Shown piece by piece: positions 1 to 12,961 of a DNA stretch of 64,000 bases. Every line of letters starts with the position of its first letter. Position 1 is the first letter of the stretch. A program made the translations under genes and the position numbers. Source of the DNA: Russula earlei (lineage: Eukaryota > Basidiomycota > Agaricomycetes > Russulales > Russulaceae); the NCBI GenBank assembly GCA_025769875.1, contig JAGFNK010000206.1, positions 22,032 through 86,031 of the forward strand, written 5' to 3'. The notes under the pieces are model-generated. The model searched no databases. It saw only the letters and a program-made list of their open reading frames with translations, and was not told where the DNA came from.

Positions 1-1450
1 GGGCATTTCGACGGCTTCAACTAAGTTATACGTTCCGTCATCTTATCTAGCTGTTGCTTGCCACTTCGTTCCTTTACTTGCCCTCCCCTGATCCACTTTC
101 CCTTCACCTCTGCGGCGATTATCCGCACACAGGCGACTTTGCTTGCGACCGTACCTTATCAACCGCCAGACGATTAATTGTCAAAAAGATAAATGGATGG
201 AAGACCTCCTAATCTGTGCACGCCGACGTCGTTCTCCCGTCGTCACAACACCCAATCGAATCTTCCGCACGCACTTCGCATTCCCATTACTTTCCACTGT
301 CCGCTACGATCAGGCTGGAGTCTTTACCTTGGTCTTGCGACCCAGTGGCGTTCTGTCAAGGGGTTCTGCCACCGCATATCAGTGTATTACGCTTACGGTG
401 ATGGTCAGCAATTTCTTGCACCCCTTTCTCTGTACCTGCCTTTTTGATATCACACATTTGAAACCTCCATTGTACATCGTCGCCTCATTCTTCGCATCCC
501 GAGGTTTCACCCCCAAACTTCCCAATGCTGGCATGTTCGTTTTAATATGCACATGGTGGTTGATGAGTCTGCATTCTCAGCGTGCGGCTCGAAGTTCGGA
601 GAGGTTGTTTAGTATGTTATTTATGTTTTTGCTGCGGTTGTACTAGGTCTAGCGTCAATCAGTTTGTATATTGTATCTCACGTTCTTGAACTGCGTGTGC
701 ACGCCTATCAGTAGAAGATTCCTGATCAGTCCGGTGTTGTAATTTGCCTATGCAAGCGGAAATGGAGGTACGAGCGACCCTCTACCACGACGACACGATA
801 ACCACCTCATCACTGCTTTCAGCCCTGCGACTACATGATGTTCTGTGACAGGAAAGCCTGGGCAGTTTTGGGCAAGCTCTCATGCCAGCATGGTGCCATG
901 TTCATTGGACCCACAAGAATTCGAGATGGCTGAAACGTCGATTAGTCAAATCCAATTCAATGTACCTATTGTCAACGCAGGAGAAGAAAAAAAAAAAATC
1001 AGGGGTTCTCTAGTCATCCTCATGAGTGGAAAGTGGATTCACGACGACTAGCGCGCGAGATGCCACTGGGAAATTTCTTTTTTGTGAGCTGTCAGCAGGC
1101 CCGGAACCGGAACCTGTCTGCGGCCGGAAAACAGCTCCGGGCGATTTTTGAGCTCCCATCGGCCTGCCACAGGTATGACACCAAAAGACCAGGTTGTCTG
1201 TGTGGGCGGGCTAGCTGGCGGTCTATAAGGACGGGGAGGGTCAGGTACAAGTAAGTCGTTCAGTGAATGACTTCCTTGGACGGCCTCCATTTGTGTGGAA
1301 CATGGAGCAGAGTCTCTTCTTTTGCGTACATTACATACACCATTGCCACAAACCCTTGTACAGTCGTCTATTCTCTCACGAGGACACCACCACCCACGCA
1401 TTTCGTACGCCGGTCACGGCAAGGGTTTTCTCTTCCCTTCCACCAAGAAA
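1..1450. other. No supported gene
   Basis: Open frames exist on both strands (for example 143-646 on the plus strand), but none shows a recognisable domain, a credible start, or splice-linked continuation. The stretch may hold untranslated or regulatory sequence of a gene to the left of the window and the 3' flank of the Ctf8 gene. Confidence 0.5.
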
Positions 1451-2120
1451 TCAGGGTACCTTCGCACTCAAGCCGACGATCGGCGTGGGGCGATTCGAGA
1501 ACACGATTTTCTTGCGTATGAGGGTACGTATCGCGTATGACGTCGCCACTGGCGTTGAGCTGTCATTCCGGCCTTCTGCGTCACCGGAGCCATGGCATCG
1601 CATGTCAACGTCCTCGCCCCCGTCCCCATCCCCGTTTCGCACGAGGGACGAGTCGGGCAGAGGGGCTGGTGGTAGCGGCGCGCGCGCGCGCTGCAACAGG
1701 GCCAGCGGCTTGGGCAAGCTCACGATCTTGCCCTCCAAGAGGTGGTGGCCGATCCGCAACGTCGGCTTGACCTGAGAAAAAAAAAAAAAAAAAGAACGTT
1801 CCGTGATTGATCGAAAAGAAGGGGGGGGCCTGGGTCAGAACCTCAGGGACGGCGTGTGTGGTTTGGCGCGCGAAGGACGGGAGGGGTAGGGTGAAGGATT
1901 GGGATGGTGGATGGAGAGAAAAAGGGCTCAGGGGACGCACCTTACCGTCTTGGTCGATCGTGAGACGGCCGACGAGCTGGCCCCGGTTGTCGCCGGACAG
2001 TTGGAGCTCGCCCTGGAGCTCGAGCAGGAAGAACTCGGAGGAGCCCAGCTGGGCGAGGGCCGGTGGGAGCACGGGGCCAGTCGGGGGGGATCGGAGAGGG
2101 AGGGTGACTGGGAGTATCAT
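1451..2120 (-). CDS. CTF8: Ctf8-like subunit of the alternative replication factor C (Ctf18-Dcc1-Ctf8)
   Basis: Two exons, 2120-1941 and 1771-1451, joined by a 169 nt intron (donor GTGCGT, acceptor TCTCAG) give about 166 residues, close to the usual size of Ctf8. Exon 1 starts MILPVTLP and contains LELQGELQLSGD and GQLVGRLTIDQDGK. The join continues with VKPTLRIGHHLLEGKIV and SLPKPLALL, the signature block of the family. The C-terminus has IRTLIRKKIVFSNRPTPIV, the usual basic last strand. Ctf8 acts in the nucleus with Ctf18 and Dcc1 to load PCNA and support sister-chromatid cohesion. The region after PKPLALL is a low-complexity, species-specific linker. The gene is divergent from the hydrolase at 2344. 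Identification rests on remembered family motifs; I am fairly sure. Confidence 0.85.
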
Positions 2121-2343
2121 GATGCGATGCGAGCGTCGGGGTGGCGGACGGACGGTTTCCGAGTGTGTGAGAGACGCGTTAAGGGACGCGTTGCAGCTGG
2201 CCTTGTCCCGGCAGCATCACGTGCGGGGCTGGGAGCTAGTGCCGGTGCCGACAGTGTCTTATGACGTCGTCTGAATAGCAATAGCAAACCGCACAAGTAT
2301 ACTCCTCTCAAGGAGACACGCACAGGCTAACTAACCCTTGGCC
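2121..2343. promoter_or_regulatory. Shared divergent promoter, CTF8 / alpha-beta hydrolase
   Basis: There are 223 bp between the two start codons, which face away from each other. Both upstream regions must lie here or overlap the opposite gene. I see no clear TATA box. Inferred from gene layout only. Confidence 0.5.
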
Positions 2344-3357
2344 ATGACGAACATGACGGCCCTGGAACGACCACTGTCGGAGACGTTCCCGAAGATCATT
2401 CAATTGCCCTCGGGGCTCAAGCTCGAGGCGTCGTTGACGCCTCCGGGCCCGGTGACGGAGATGGACGAAGGGCGCGGCGTGACGGCAAAGCGACTGGCCG
2501 TCTTTCTGCACCCCTGGGCGCGCCTCGGCGGAAACATGGACGATCCGTGCGTCTCTTTATCGAGGCCATCGTTTCTCGAGAGACCACGCACGCCCTGAGA
2601 TTTGATTCCCTTGCTGTGGGGACTGGGGAAACAGGATACTCGGGTCGCTCCTGCGCCCGCTCACACACTATCTCAAATTCTACGTCTTGCGCTACAATGC
2701 GCGCGGCGTCGGGCTCTCGTCGGGTTGGAAATCTCTCACGGGCTTGCAAGAGGTGGAGGACCTTCGCGAGCTGGTGAAATATGCTCTCAAGAGGCTCGGC
2801 GATGTGCGTGAGGTGGTTCTCAGTAGTGCGTAATCCCCCCCCCCCCAGTGGCAACCGAAACGTCGACGTTGCTCAAAACTCTTCCAGGGATACTCAAACG
2901 GCGCCCTCACCGCGTCGATGCACCCCTTGCTGCCCGCGCCGCTGCGCACCGCACACGTGTTGATATCCTACCCACTGGGACCGCGTGCCCTGCTCACTGC
3001 GCTCCGCTCGAGGACGTACCAGCGCGCGCTCGAGGACCTCGTGCGTCAGCCGACCGCTCGCGTGTTGCTGTGTCCAGGGCAACGCGGACGATTTTACGGG
3101 CGCGGAGGCGTACGACGCGTGGGCTGAGGCGCTGGGTCGGCTGGCTGCGGGGGGCGACGACGACGACGACGTCGCTGCTACAGACGAGGATAGAGAGGGC
3201 CGCGAGGAGGCAGATGGTGAAGGCGGACGGCGAGGGTTCGTACGCCGAACGGGGAGGCGATGGGCTGGAGGTGGTGAGGATACCTGGCGCGTCGCACTTC
3301 TGGGGTGGCCAGGCGATGAAAGGGCTGATTGAGGCTGTGACACGATTCCTGACATAG
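2344..3357 (+). CDS. Alpha/beta hydrolase, reading frame disturbed
   Basis: Exon 1 (2344-2546) ends in LAVFLHPWARLGGNMDDP, the first strand and oxyanion-loop region. A GT-AG intron (2547-2634) leads to exon 2, which reads YVLRYNARGVGLSSGW and then REVVLS. Exon 3 from 2888 gives GYSNGALTASMHP, the nucleophile elbow with Ser in G-x-S-x-G. Later IPGASHFWGGQ carries the likely catalytic His, and NADDFTG the likely acid. Two places do not join cleanly. The exon 2/3 junction keeps frame only if the intron starts with GC (about 2828). Around 3073-3077 the frame must move by one base between VLLC and GNADDFT. A third change of frame near 3171-3213 could be a 43 nt intron. The substrate is unknown. 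It is either a gene with sequence errors or a recent pseudogene. Confidence 0.65.
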
Positions 3358-6300
3358 AGCTCGCTGTCGGGGTAAGTGCAGACCCAGCGTGATCCCCCAA
3401 AAAATCTCAAAGTGGCTCCGTAGGATGCTGATCCGTTACGCCCCAACTATCGTCAGCTTCGGTTTTGGTGCGTGGTGGGCTTCATTCCGCCTTCCAGTTA
3501 CTCACGGTTGACGATGTAGACTTGTATGGTATGCCTTATCGTCGATCGACACGGCTATGTTTCCCCTCTTCATGATGTATCTCTTTCACAAAGATCTCTT
3601 CACTCCTGATAGACACTGATTTTGCCACTGCGACGACAATGTCACCGGTTGATGCCGCTTCAAGATGAAAACTCGTGTTGGTCGTCGATGTAGAGCCCTG
3701 CCCAGACCAAGGGACTGGAGCCTCATGACCTATTTCCCACCTCACCTGATTCTTGATATTTTTTTGGCCAAGAGCTCATTTCACCGTGTCCCAATGGCCT
3801 TTACCTCTCACCATACGTGAACACTGCCTTTACGCACGAGTTTTCCCCTCGCGCCGACTCGGAAGACGTGCGGGATTCTCACGATGCCTTGCAAATTTGT
3901 GTGCACGTCCGGGCATTGGGAGGGACTCCCACAGGACAACAATCATATAGTTGTTCATCATGAAGAGGCTGAGCGTGCGTTGTGCGCCAGGTAACCCGAA
4001 CTGGACATTAATGTCGGCCCCAGCCGGACAGTGGCAACGGTCAGAGCACTCTTATCTCCCGATATGCTAATCTTTTCTCTTGAGCAGGGGACAGTACAGC
4101 GGTAGTACTAGTTGTGCGCTTTGGCTTGGCAAATTGCGACTTATTTGGCAGATTGTCGCCGGGATACGCCCGAATACATGCAATTGTGCTACTTTTTAAG
4201 GAGGGGATAATAGCATCACATGGTCGTCACATCAACGTACTTTCTTTGATAGACGATGACATCGATGACAGACTGTACAGAAATTAAAATGACGTGACAG
4301 GTTGCAAAGCCCGACAGAAACTCCTTGGGCCTGAGGCAGCAAAAAGGGACATCGAAGCACCCGAACCTTCGAGGGCAGGGCTCTTTCTCCACCATCACTC
4401 TGATGGCCCGTGCGCACGGGAGGAATGATCCCGCACTGCTCGGTCGCACGGCGACTCTTTCGGCCAGAGGCATGCCGCAGCCGCGTGCATCACACGCCTC
4501 GGGCTCGCCGCAACGCATCATCCCACCTCGTTCCTCCGGCGGCGTAACTATAAATGCCCAGGGGTAGCGGTCTCCGGCGGACCCGACGACCCAGAGCCGA
4601 GGTGCCGTTGAATGCCATCCGGTGATACAGTATTGTCAGCCGACCCGCCTCTGCCCTATTCGATATCGAACCCATTACCCGTTGCTCGTTGTGTTTTTAC
4701 CGTTTCTATTCTCGGCGGGCCATGGAGAGGAGGATGCGTGAAGCGAGCAAGTGTTCGACACAGCCTCGGTCTTGGCAAACGTCTTGGCATGCCCAAATGT
4801 GGAAAGTCACGTTTTTTTTTTCTTTCTCCGCTTGGTGCCTTTGCCTTGCTTGATTGGGCGGCAACGCCTTCCTTCTCATCTTTCCGCTGCGCCGCAGTCC
4901 TACTAGCACCACATAATTGCGCCGGGCCACCTAGTATGAACCGCAATTTTTGTTGAGTGGAACCGCACGATGAGTGAGGTGAGATCCACACGTCCTCGTT
5001 GACGTGTGACTACGTGTCAACTCCCGTTACGTCAAGCTGCACAGCCCACGGGAAACCGGCACGAATCTGAGAGTCCTCATGATTTCAAGAGAGCCGAACA
5101 GAAAAAGCTGAGACTTTCGGCGTCTATCGGACACCGTCGATTGATTTTTAGATTGTTGGTTCTGGAGCAGGAGTGGGGTGGGCACAGAAGCTCCGAATCG
5201 GGAATGAACAAGTCGGTGATGATAACGAGCGAGGGCGACGACAACATGAGAAAGCGAGTCACGGTCGCTTCGAGTTCCAGCGTATTCCAATGTGAAAAAC
5301 GCGAAACAGGGCACCTGCGTTGGATTCCTGCCATGTGTAAAGCTATGGTAAAATCCACCTCCCCCCCCGCAGCAGCTGTCCAGACTTTTTTTTTTTCGGC
5401 CAATACGCACCGTGGCCACATCCAGAACGCGCAAGAGCATATGCTCGGCTCCTCTTGGCTGTGCGAGCAGGATTCCGCGACACTGCACCCTACCTCCTTT
5501 GCTGACGGTCGCATTTTGACACACATCCGACTCCGCAAAGAACGGCTCCATAGTTCCGCGAGACGACACACCCGCTCTTATCCAATCCCGTCCGCAACGG
5601 TTGTCAGAGAGATGTCAGAGTCCAGAGACCGCGGGCGGATGGCAATCGCCATCGATCACGCTATACCTTGAGCACAGACATCCGCCTCCTCCTTGCTCCA
5701 GCATTGCTGTTCAGTGGAGCACCACTTCTTCGTTTCGAGTGAAATGGGGGGCTGGGCTTCTAGCCACAACTGCGGGTGTCGGAATTGGTTGGAGTCCGAG
5801 GCACAGGGAGAGACTTGGAGTGCAGAAAGAGACGTAGTGCATTACCAAGGCCGCACTGCGTAGCAAGTCTGCGATGCATCTAAAACGCGTGGTGATTGGT
5901 TCGATTCAATCATACGAAGCGGTGTACGATCGCCTTACTCGGCATGGTAGCAGACGGTGCGCACATACAGCCACAGATTCATCCCAAGTAGCAGTAGCAG
6001 TACTAGCGGTCTTGCAATCTTTTTGGTCGTGAAATCGACGCGGAAGCAGTCCCGCTCACCTCACACGCCCCTGCAGATCGCACCAAGTATGCGGCAGGCT
6101 CGGCCACAACGCCATGCCGACATTCGTAAGCCTGCCGATGAAGATGATTAAGAGCTGATTAAACGGGGACTGCAAAAGTTGTCGTACCACGTGCGGTATT
6201 GGGCTAAAGGTGCACTTGTAGATGAAAAAAAAAAGGCGGTACATAGCATAAGTTTCCATCCACTTACGCTCTTGTGTATGCGCCCAATACGGCGCCCAAT

Positions 6301-7388
6301 GTCTCACATGAGCATGAGCACATAGCCTCGGTTTTACTTGGATTAGCCAACAGCGTATATCCGCGGCTTGGCCCATAAGGATGTGCGCACCGATTCTTCC
6401 AAATGGAGATGATGGGACCATTGTCTTCCAGGTTCCATCTGTCGGAAGATCTGAGAAACAGGATTAATCGATGGCTGAAAGAACTGAAGTGAGACGAAGA
6501 TGTTCCGATCATGCTGCGCTGGCGTTACCGATCCCTGAGACGTCATACGGTCAACAACAAGCATACAATGGCGTCCTGCATTGTGATATAGTATCGGCGC
6601 CAAGGCGACTTCCAAGAACCGATAGATAATCAAAATGGCACGAATTCATCCAGCCGAAACTAGCATGGTGCCAGCGGCGCGGTTGCAATTATATAAAAGG
6701 CTGTGTCCTTGGTACGAACGAGTCGGCGCAAGAACGTGACATGCTTTGGAATGATGACAACCAGAAAGGCAACTCGAGTGGACGTGATCAGCAGGTAGTG
6801 TAGTAGTCCCCACATAGAGGTATAATTGGCCGCCTCCATATTTCGAGCAGAAGTATCGAGCAGAGTATTGAAAGAATGCGGGCCCTCGGGCTGAGAATGG
6901 AAACCGCGGAACGTCCTCCTGGTATGGAGGCTGTACCAGCAAAGCTCGAGAGGGAGAGTGCTGCGATAGAAGTGAAGCACCATCGGTGGCCTGGGCACTG
7001 GCACTTTGGACTGGGAGGGCTGGAGCACACGCATGATCCGTGCAGCTGCCTGACCGCCGCCACGTGACGAGTGACGTGGGGATAGAAAAGGCTTGGCAGG
7101 GCTTGGCGTCGGGTGGTAAAAGTGACGGGAAAAGGATTAGAAGAAGGCAAAGGGATTGCATTTTTATGCAGAAACACAATCCGTCAATGAAGAGAAACAG
7201 GGACCGAGATCCACAAATTGGGGTGTGGAGGGTCCCAAGATTGGAAATGGTTGAAAAAGAAATAGACGCCACATAGCAGTCAAGCGCGCGTAGGTCAACG
7301 GCACAGCCTCGTACATTGTAGGGTTTTTTTATCCCTCTCTCCTCTTATAGTTTCGCCGTTTTCCCCCAACCCCCCCGTGGTATTCCAT
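3358..7388. other. Long interval without a convincing gene
   Basis: About 4 kb with several open frames on both strands, the longest at 5006-5671 (+) and 5027-5569 (-), overlapping each other and without recognisable motifs. The sequence upstream of 7389 is pyrimidine-rich (CCCTCTCTCCTC, CCCCCAACCCCCC), as fits a fungal promoter or 5' leader for the Ca2+ ATPase. A possible membrane-protein remnant on the minus strand is listed separately. Confidence 0.5.
6340..7040 (-). other. Possible multi-pass membrane protein remnant
   Basis: Two neighbouring minus-strand frames carry hydrophobic stretches that look like parts of one fungal membrane protein: HYLLITSTRVAFLVVIIP then TAFYIIATAPLAPC (about 6830-6660), and IIYRFLEVALAPILYHNAG (about 6630-6575). 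The frames are not joined by an obvious GT-AG intron. I do not recognise the family. It may be a decayed gene, a gene with unrecognised introns, or chance. Confidence 0.25.
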
Positions 7389-10300
7389 ATGGCGTCTGAC
7401 GATCTCAGTATCCCTCAGATTGCTGTAGTCGGCGTACAGGACGACAATAATTCCATCTCCTCCCTACGCAGCACCATTCCCTCCGCATCCTCCGATACCT
7501 CATTTCTGCCCCCCTCCCCCTCCCTTCACGCCACGTCCCCGACGGCTAACCAGGGTTATCTCTTTCCCCCTCCCCCGACTCTGAGGCCCGCCCGGAACTC
7601 TCTAGATGTCATTGGCTCCTCTGCCTTGGGTGTTTCTGAGCCGTCATCATCGCAACCGCCACCGTCTCCCACGCTCTCTGCGCACTCTTCGGGCTCTATT
7701 CGTTTCGTAAACTCGACGGCTTTGCGTGACAATCATCCTGAGGACCACGATGGATTGTCCACCTTGTATCTTGCTCCCCCCCCTCGCGGTCATCGCCGAA
7801 AGCCTAGCATCGGTACCGTATCGAGTATCGCCAGTAGCTCAACTGAACGTGATGGAGAGGATAGCTCGAGTGTTCCTCTCACTCCAATGCCCTCCACTCA
7901 CTCTGACGCGACGAGCATCCTTCCCTCTCCTACCTATACCCACGTGGAAGTTGCCTCAGATGCGGGCTCGCGTCCTCCATCGGCAACCGGTTTCTTCAGA
8001 AGAACTCTACATCGCGTCCGGCACCCTTCTCCATCTCCCAGTCGTGAGACCGATACAGGCTCTGATACAACGAGGAATGACGGACAGAGAGGGGATAATG
8101 CAGACGTCAAGCGCAATGGACCTCAACTTGCACGCCCAGTCGTGCTGGATCTCAAACAAGAAACCGACTTGAATGTCCATCCGTTCGCATTCAAGCCACT
8201 CCAGCTCGCGAGTCTTGTTGACCCGAAGAGTTTGGAGACCCTCGAAGGCATGGGCGGCGTCAATGCACTCCTTCGTGGGCTTGGGACGCATCCTACTCGC
8301 GGTCTAACAATCAAAGCTGGGATCGCATCAAGCCATCACCGGTCACCTGATCCAAATTTTCCAGGTCCCAAGGAGTACCGCGTCACAGACACAGACAAGG
8401 ATCCGCCAAAGCCGGACATCACGATCACCGTCTCCGTCCGGTGTCCCTGAAGGGCTCACGGGCACAGCTAGCCTTGGAGATGCCTTGGGCGTAAGCTTAT
8501 CTGCCGCCCCCCAGTTTTCGGAAGACACATACGGAATGTCTGTTGAGGACAGACAACGAATATTTGGTCGGAACGTCATTCCACCGCGCCCGAGCAAGAC
8601 CCTGCTCAAAATAATGTGGCTGGCGCTTCAGGACAAAGTCTTAGTGAGTTGAAAGAAAGAGACCAGTCTTTCCAGCTCTTGAACATGATGGCCACTTTTC
8701 CACAGATCATTCTGTCGATTGCCGCTTTAATATCGCTCGCTCTAGGCCTCTTCCAGGACTTTGGCACGAAACGTCCTAACGGCGATCCCCCTGTGGATTG
8801 GGTTGAGGGAGTTCACTATTCTTGTCGCGGTTCTTATCGTCGTGCTCGTGGGATCGCTGAACGACTGGCAAAAGGAGAAACAGTTCAAGGCGCTCAACGA
8901 GAAAAAGGACGAACGTCTCGTTAGGGTCGTCCGTGATGATCGAGAACAACTGATCGATGCACACGATGTTGTCGTGGGTGATGTTGTACGACTCGAGTCA
9001 GGCGACATAATTCCTTCCGATGGCGTCTTCCTCTCTGGTCATAATGTGCGCTGTGACGAGTCTGGCGCATCGGGCGAATCAGACATGATCAAGAAGCTTT
9101 CCTATCAGGAGTGTATTGCACTCAGGGATAGACGGCTGGCAGAATTCGATCCTGACAGTTCTGTTGGTGACGCTGAAAGTACCCGCGGTTCTCAAAGGAA
9201 CATCAAAGTTTCAGGCTTGGATTTACTCGGCCACACGGACTGCTTCTTGGTCAGCGGAAGCAAGGTCAGCGAAGGGATTGGCTCGTACCTGGTCATTGCG
9301 GTTGGGACGAAAAGCTTCCATGGTCGTGTCATGATGGGTTTGTCACTTGTTTGTTCCTCTTTTATGTTCTCTGACGATGCAGTGGCTTGTAGCCTTGCGT
9401 GGTGATTCAGAGAATACGCCTTTACAGGTCAAGTTGAACCGTCTTGCCGAGGTCATCGCGAAGATCGGAAGCATTGCTAGCGCGCTCCTTTTTGTCTTCC
9501 TCTTAATTCGTTTCATCGTTGAAGTCGCTACAAATAACCCCCAAAGGTGATACCAACGTCCTATTTATCTCATTTAACTGCGATCCACTGACCCTCAAGA
9601 ATTGAAGGACCTCGAGCGAGAAAGGTAGTCTCTTCGTCCAAATCCTGGTCATCGCTGTGACCATCGTGGTCGTCGCGGTTCCTGAAGGTATTTGCGACAC
9701 CCCTTATCTAGAGCTCTGCTCATGACGTCACCTGTCAACCGTAGGACTTCCCCTTGCTGTCACATTGGCCTTGGCCTTCGCGACAAAGCGAATGGCAAAC
9801 GAAAACTTATTAGTCCGTGTGCTTGGGTCATGTGAGACCATGGCAAACGCGTCAGTCATCTGCACCGACAAGACTGGGACTCTCACTCAGAACGAGATGT
9901 CCGTCGTCGCCGGCTCTGTCGGTGTTCATGTCAAATTTGTCCGGAATCTTGAAGAGCACCCAACAAGGGCAGGCAATGAAGCAAGGGGCGGTTCGAATGC
10001 GAGGGACTGGGCTATCGATCTATCCGATCTCAATGCTGCTCTCTCTCCTCAGCTAGTTGAACTTTTTAACGCCTCTATTGCCATTAACTCGACAGCATTT
10101 GAAGACGTGGATCCAGAAACGGGCGCACCTATGTTTGTTGGAAGCAAGACGGAGACGGCGTTGCTGAAGTTTGCCAAGACTCTGGGTTGGGCAAACTACA
10201 AGGTCACACGCGATGCCGCTAATCTCATTCAAATGATCCCATTTTCGAGCAATCGCAAGTCAATGGGGTGCGTCGTGCGACTTCCGGACGGTATCCACCG

Positions 10301-12335
10301 CCTGTACATTAAAGGAGCCAGCGAAATACTTACGCGAAAGTGCATACGCCGTGTGGTTGTATATCGTGAACGAGCGAACGACATCCCAGGCGTCAGTGAG
10401 GTCGAGACGGCCACAATCAGGGAGCCCGAAGAGGACAACATTTTGCGGACGATCACATTCTACGCCTCTCAGGCCCTGCGCACCATCGCATTATGTTATC
10501 GGGACTTCAGGCACTGGCCCCCACGGAACGCGCAACTGATGGATGATGGGGAGGTGAGAGAACCTTTCCTTGTTGGAAAGCTCGCCATTTGACTAGCCTG
10601 GACAGGTTGACTATAACGATTTAGCCGTTGATCTCACGCTTATTGGCATTGTCGGCATTGAAGACCCTCTTCGAGAAGGTGTCCGACAGGCTGTGATCAA
10701 ATGTAAAATGTCTGGCGTCCATGTGACAATGTGTACGGGAGACAACGTGCTCACTGCTCGGTCGATCGCGCAGCAATGCAACATCTACACTTCCGGAGGC
10801 GTTATCATGGAAGGACCGCACTTCCGCGCGCTCCCGCCCAATGTCATGAAAGCCATTGTGCCGCGCTTGCAAGTCCTTGCACGGTCTTCGCCTGACGATA
10901 AACGACTCCTCGTTGAAGCGCTTAAGGAGCGTGGGAACATTGTTGGCGTCACTGGGGATGGCACCAACGATGGGCCTGCTCTCAAGACCGCCGACGTGGG
11001 GTTCTCTATGGGCATCGCAGGAACCGAGGTAGCCAAGGAGGCATCGGACATTGTCTTGATGGATGACAATTTCTCATCGATCGTCAAAGCTATCATGTGG
11101 GGCCGGTGTGTGAATGACGCCGTGCGCAAGTTCCTTCAATTTCAGCTCACTACCAACGTGACGGCCGTCGTCATTACATTTATTACCGCCATTTCGTCAT
11201 CAGGAGAACAGGGAGCCCTCAGTGCTGTGCAGCTTCTTTGGATCAATCTCATCATGGACACATTTGCCGCGCTTGCGCTTGCGACGGACCCTGCCTCGGA
11301 AGTCCTGCTCAACCGCAAGCCCGCCAAAAAAACGGACCCGCTGTTTACCGTTGACATGCTTAAACAGATCGTTGGGCAATCGACCTATCAGATCATCGTC
11401 ATCCTCATTTTCAATTACTTCGGCTCACGAATTCTTGGATTCCATCATGTCAACGATTCCACGCGGAAGAAGCGCAACGACGCGATTGTCCAGACACTGG
11501 TCTTCAATGCGTATGTATTTGCCCAGATTTGCAACTCGTTCAATAGCCGCCGCCTGGACAAGAATTTGAACGTATTCGAGGGTGTTCTGAAGAATTGGTA
11601 TTTCATGGCCATCAGTTCCATTGGTCTGTCACCTCTTTCGGATCTGATTCCTCATCGTATCTAAGTTCCCTAAACAGAGATTGCTGTTCAAGTCCTGATC
11701 TGCTTCGTTGGTGGCGCGGCCTTTCAAGTCGCCCGTATGGGTGGAAGAGAATGGGCCATCTCCCTTGCTCTTGGTGCCGTCTCGATCCCACTTGGTGCCG
11801 TCATCCGCCTCATCCCCAACAAGCCTTGCGAGCGTGTCTTCCAGAAGGTACGACTGCTACCCAAACCGGAGGCGGAGGCACCCCCAACGATCTTCCCGGA
11901 TGCGGAGCCTGGCTTTTCGTTTGCGCAGGAACAGGTACGCGACAACTTGAGTACGTTCGCAAAACTCCGCGGTGGCCGTATGCGGGGATCATCGTTTGTC
12001 GGCAAGAGTCGCTCGGCGGGACCTGAATCAGAGCATCCACATGTCGTGTAGGTGCCACTGGTTGATTTACAGAATCTCAGCGTTGATCCCTCATTTTTTT
12101 TTATAGTTCGGGACTGTTGGCTGTGTTTCCTACGTTGGTGACTTCCCATTTTGTTGCCTCTTCGACGTGGCAGCCCCGTACTATGGGTTCGCTCTCAGAT
12201 CCTGCTGGCTTTGATCCATCAAGGTCATCTGCTGACCTCTGGGAAAATCAGTTCGAAGTCCACCCAGACACTCCTCGCGATGATCCTGTGTTTAAAATAC
12301 TTGGGGCGGCATCGAGGCCACTGACTCCAAGATAA
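7389..12335 (+). CDS. P-type Ca2+-transporting ATPase (PMCA/PMC1 type)
   Basis: A P2B pump that moves Ca2+ out of the cytosol into vacuole or across the plasma membrane. Residues 1 to about 270 are a Ser/Pro-rich tail; the pump core follows. Visible landmarks: WLALQDKVL, ASGESD in the actuator domain, AVPEGLPLAV in M4, CTDKTGTLTQN with the phosphorylated Asp, YIKGASE, TGDGTNDGPALK and NLIMDTFAALALATDP in M6. Introns lie at 8644-8705, 9338-9392, 9547-9607, 9688-9744, 10554-10605, 11624-11677 and 12048-12106; the last adds a conserved tail ending at 12335. Two problems: the end of exon 1 (8300-8450) needs a frame change without a good intron, and at about 8806-8815 one extra base breaks DWVEG|V..ILVAVLIVVLVG. 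The latter cannot be spliced away. Everything downstream is intact. Confidence 0.9.
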
Positions 12336-12961
12336 CGTATTCCAATGCATCAGAGTTGACCTTTTTCGCGCATTGGTTGCCCACCTCGTCGCCATGAGTC
12401 TCGTCAACTCACTCTATTTTGATTGGTGGTGCTGCCGCAAGCGTGTGCATGACATACGTGGATATGCATGTGTGTCCCTCGGCACTGTTTGAAGCGCAAG
12501 ACCGTATGTATCAACCCATGTGGCGTCGTCTCCTCGACGGCATCACGGAACACATGGAGGCAGCCATGCAAGCTTCTTCCTTGTCTCTATTATCACCAAT
12601 CCCACCCAGACACGATATAAAATGCCATCCATAATTCATTCCTTTTTTATGCAATTTTATTTTATGACCCAAAGATTGTTTCAAACCAATCGTACCTAGC
12701 TTTCATTTTATGTTTTTATCGCACTTAGACTGGCTTACAATTTTGGCCGTACATAGACATACGCTGTATTCGTACACATTACCCTGGCACGAAAATGAAG
12801 TATATTTCCATGCGATGCTCTCTGACAGACAGACGAGTCGTCGCTCGGGTGTCTCGAATTGGGAGTTACCTTTTCGGTCATGTGGACAGCCAGCCACGCG
12901 AGACCACAGCAACTGCGTGTCCTCCTCTTCTCTTTCCACAGTACATCTTTACTCCTCTTAG
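12336..12961. other. Intergenic region and leader of the next gene
   Basis: Holds the 3' flank of the Ca2+ ATPase (AT-rich, TTTTATGCAATTTTATTTTATG near 12645) and probably promoter plus first, non-coding exon of the next gene. No gene-like frame seen. Confidence 0.5.

Noticed and set aside
143..646. 167-codon plus-strand frame
   Set aside because: No ATG at its start (begins TTG), no domain, cysteine- and leucine-rich by chance; not supported as a gene.
2825..2887. GC-AG intron in the hydrolase
   Set aside because: It would restore the frame, but GCGTAA is a poor GC donor and a GTGCGT donor lies two bases upstream, so an indel is as likely.
5006..5671. 221-codon plus-strand frame and overlapping 180-codon minus-strand frame
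   Set aside because: Both lie in the same 650 bp, neither has family motifs, and composition looks random; at most one could be real and I cannot support either.
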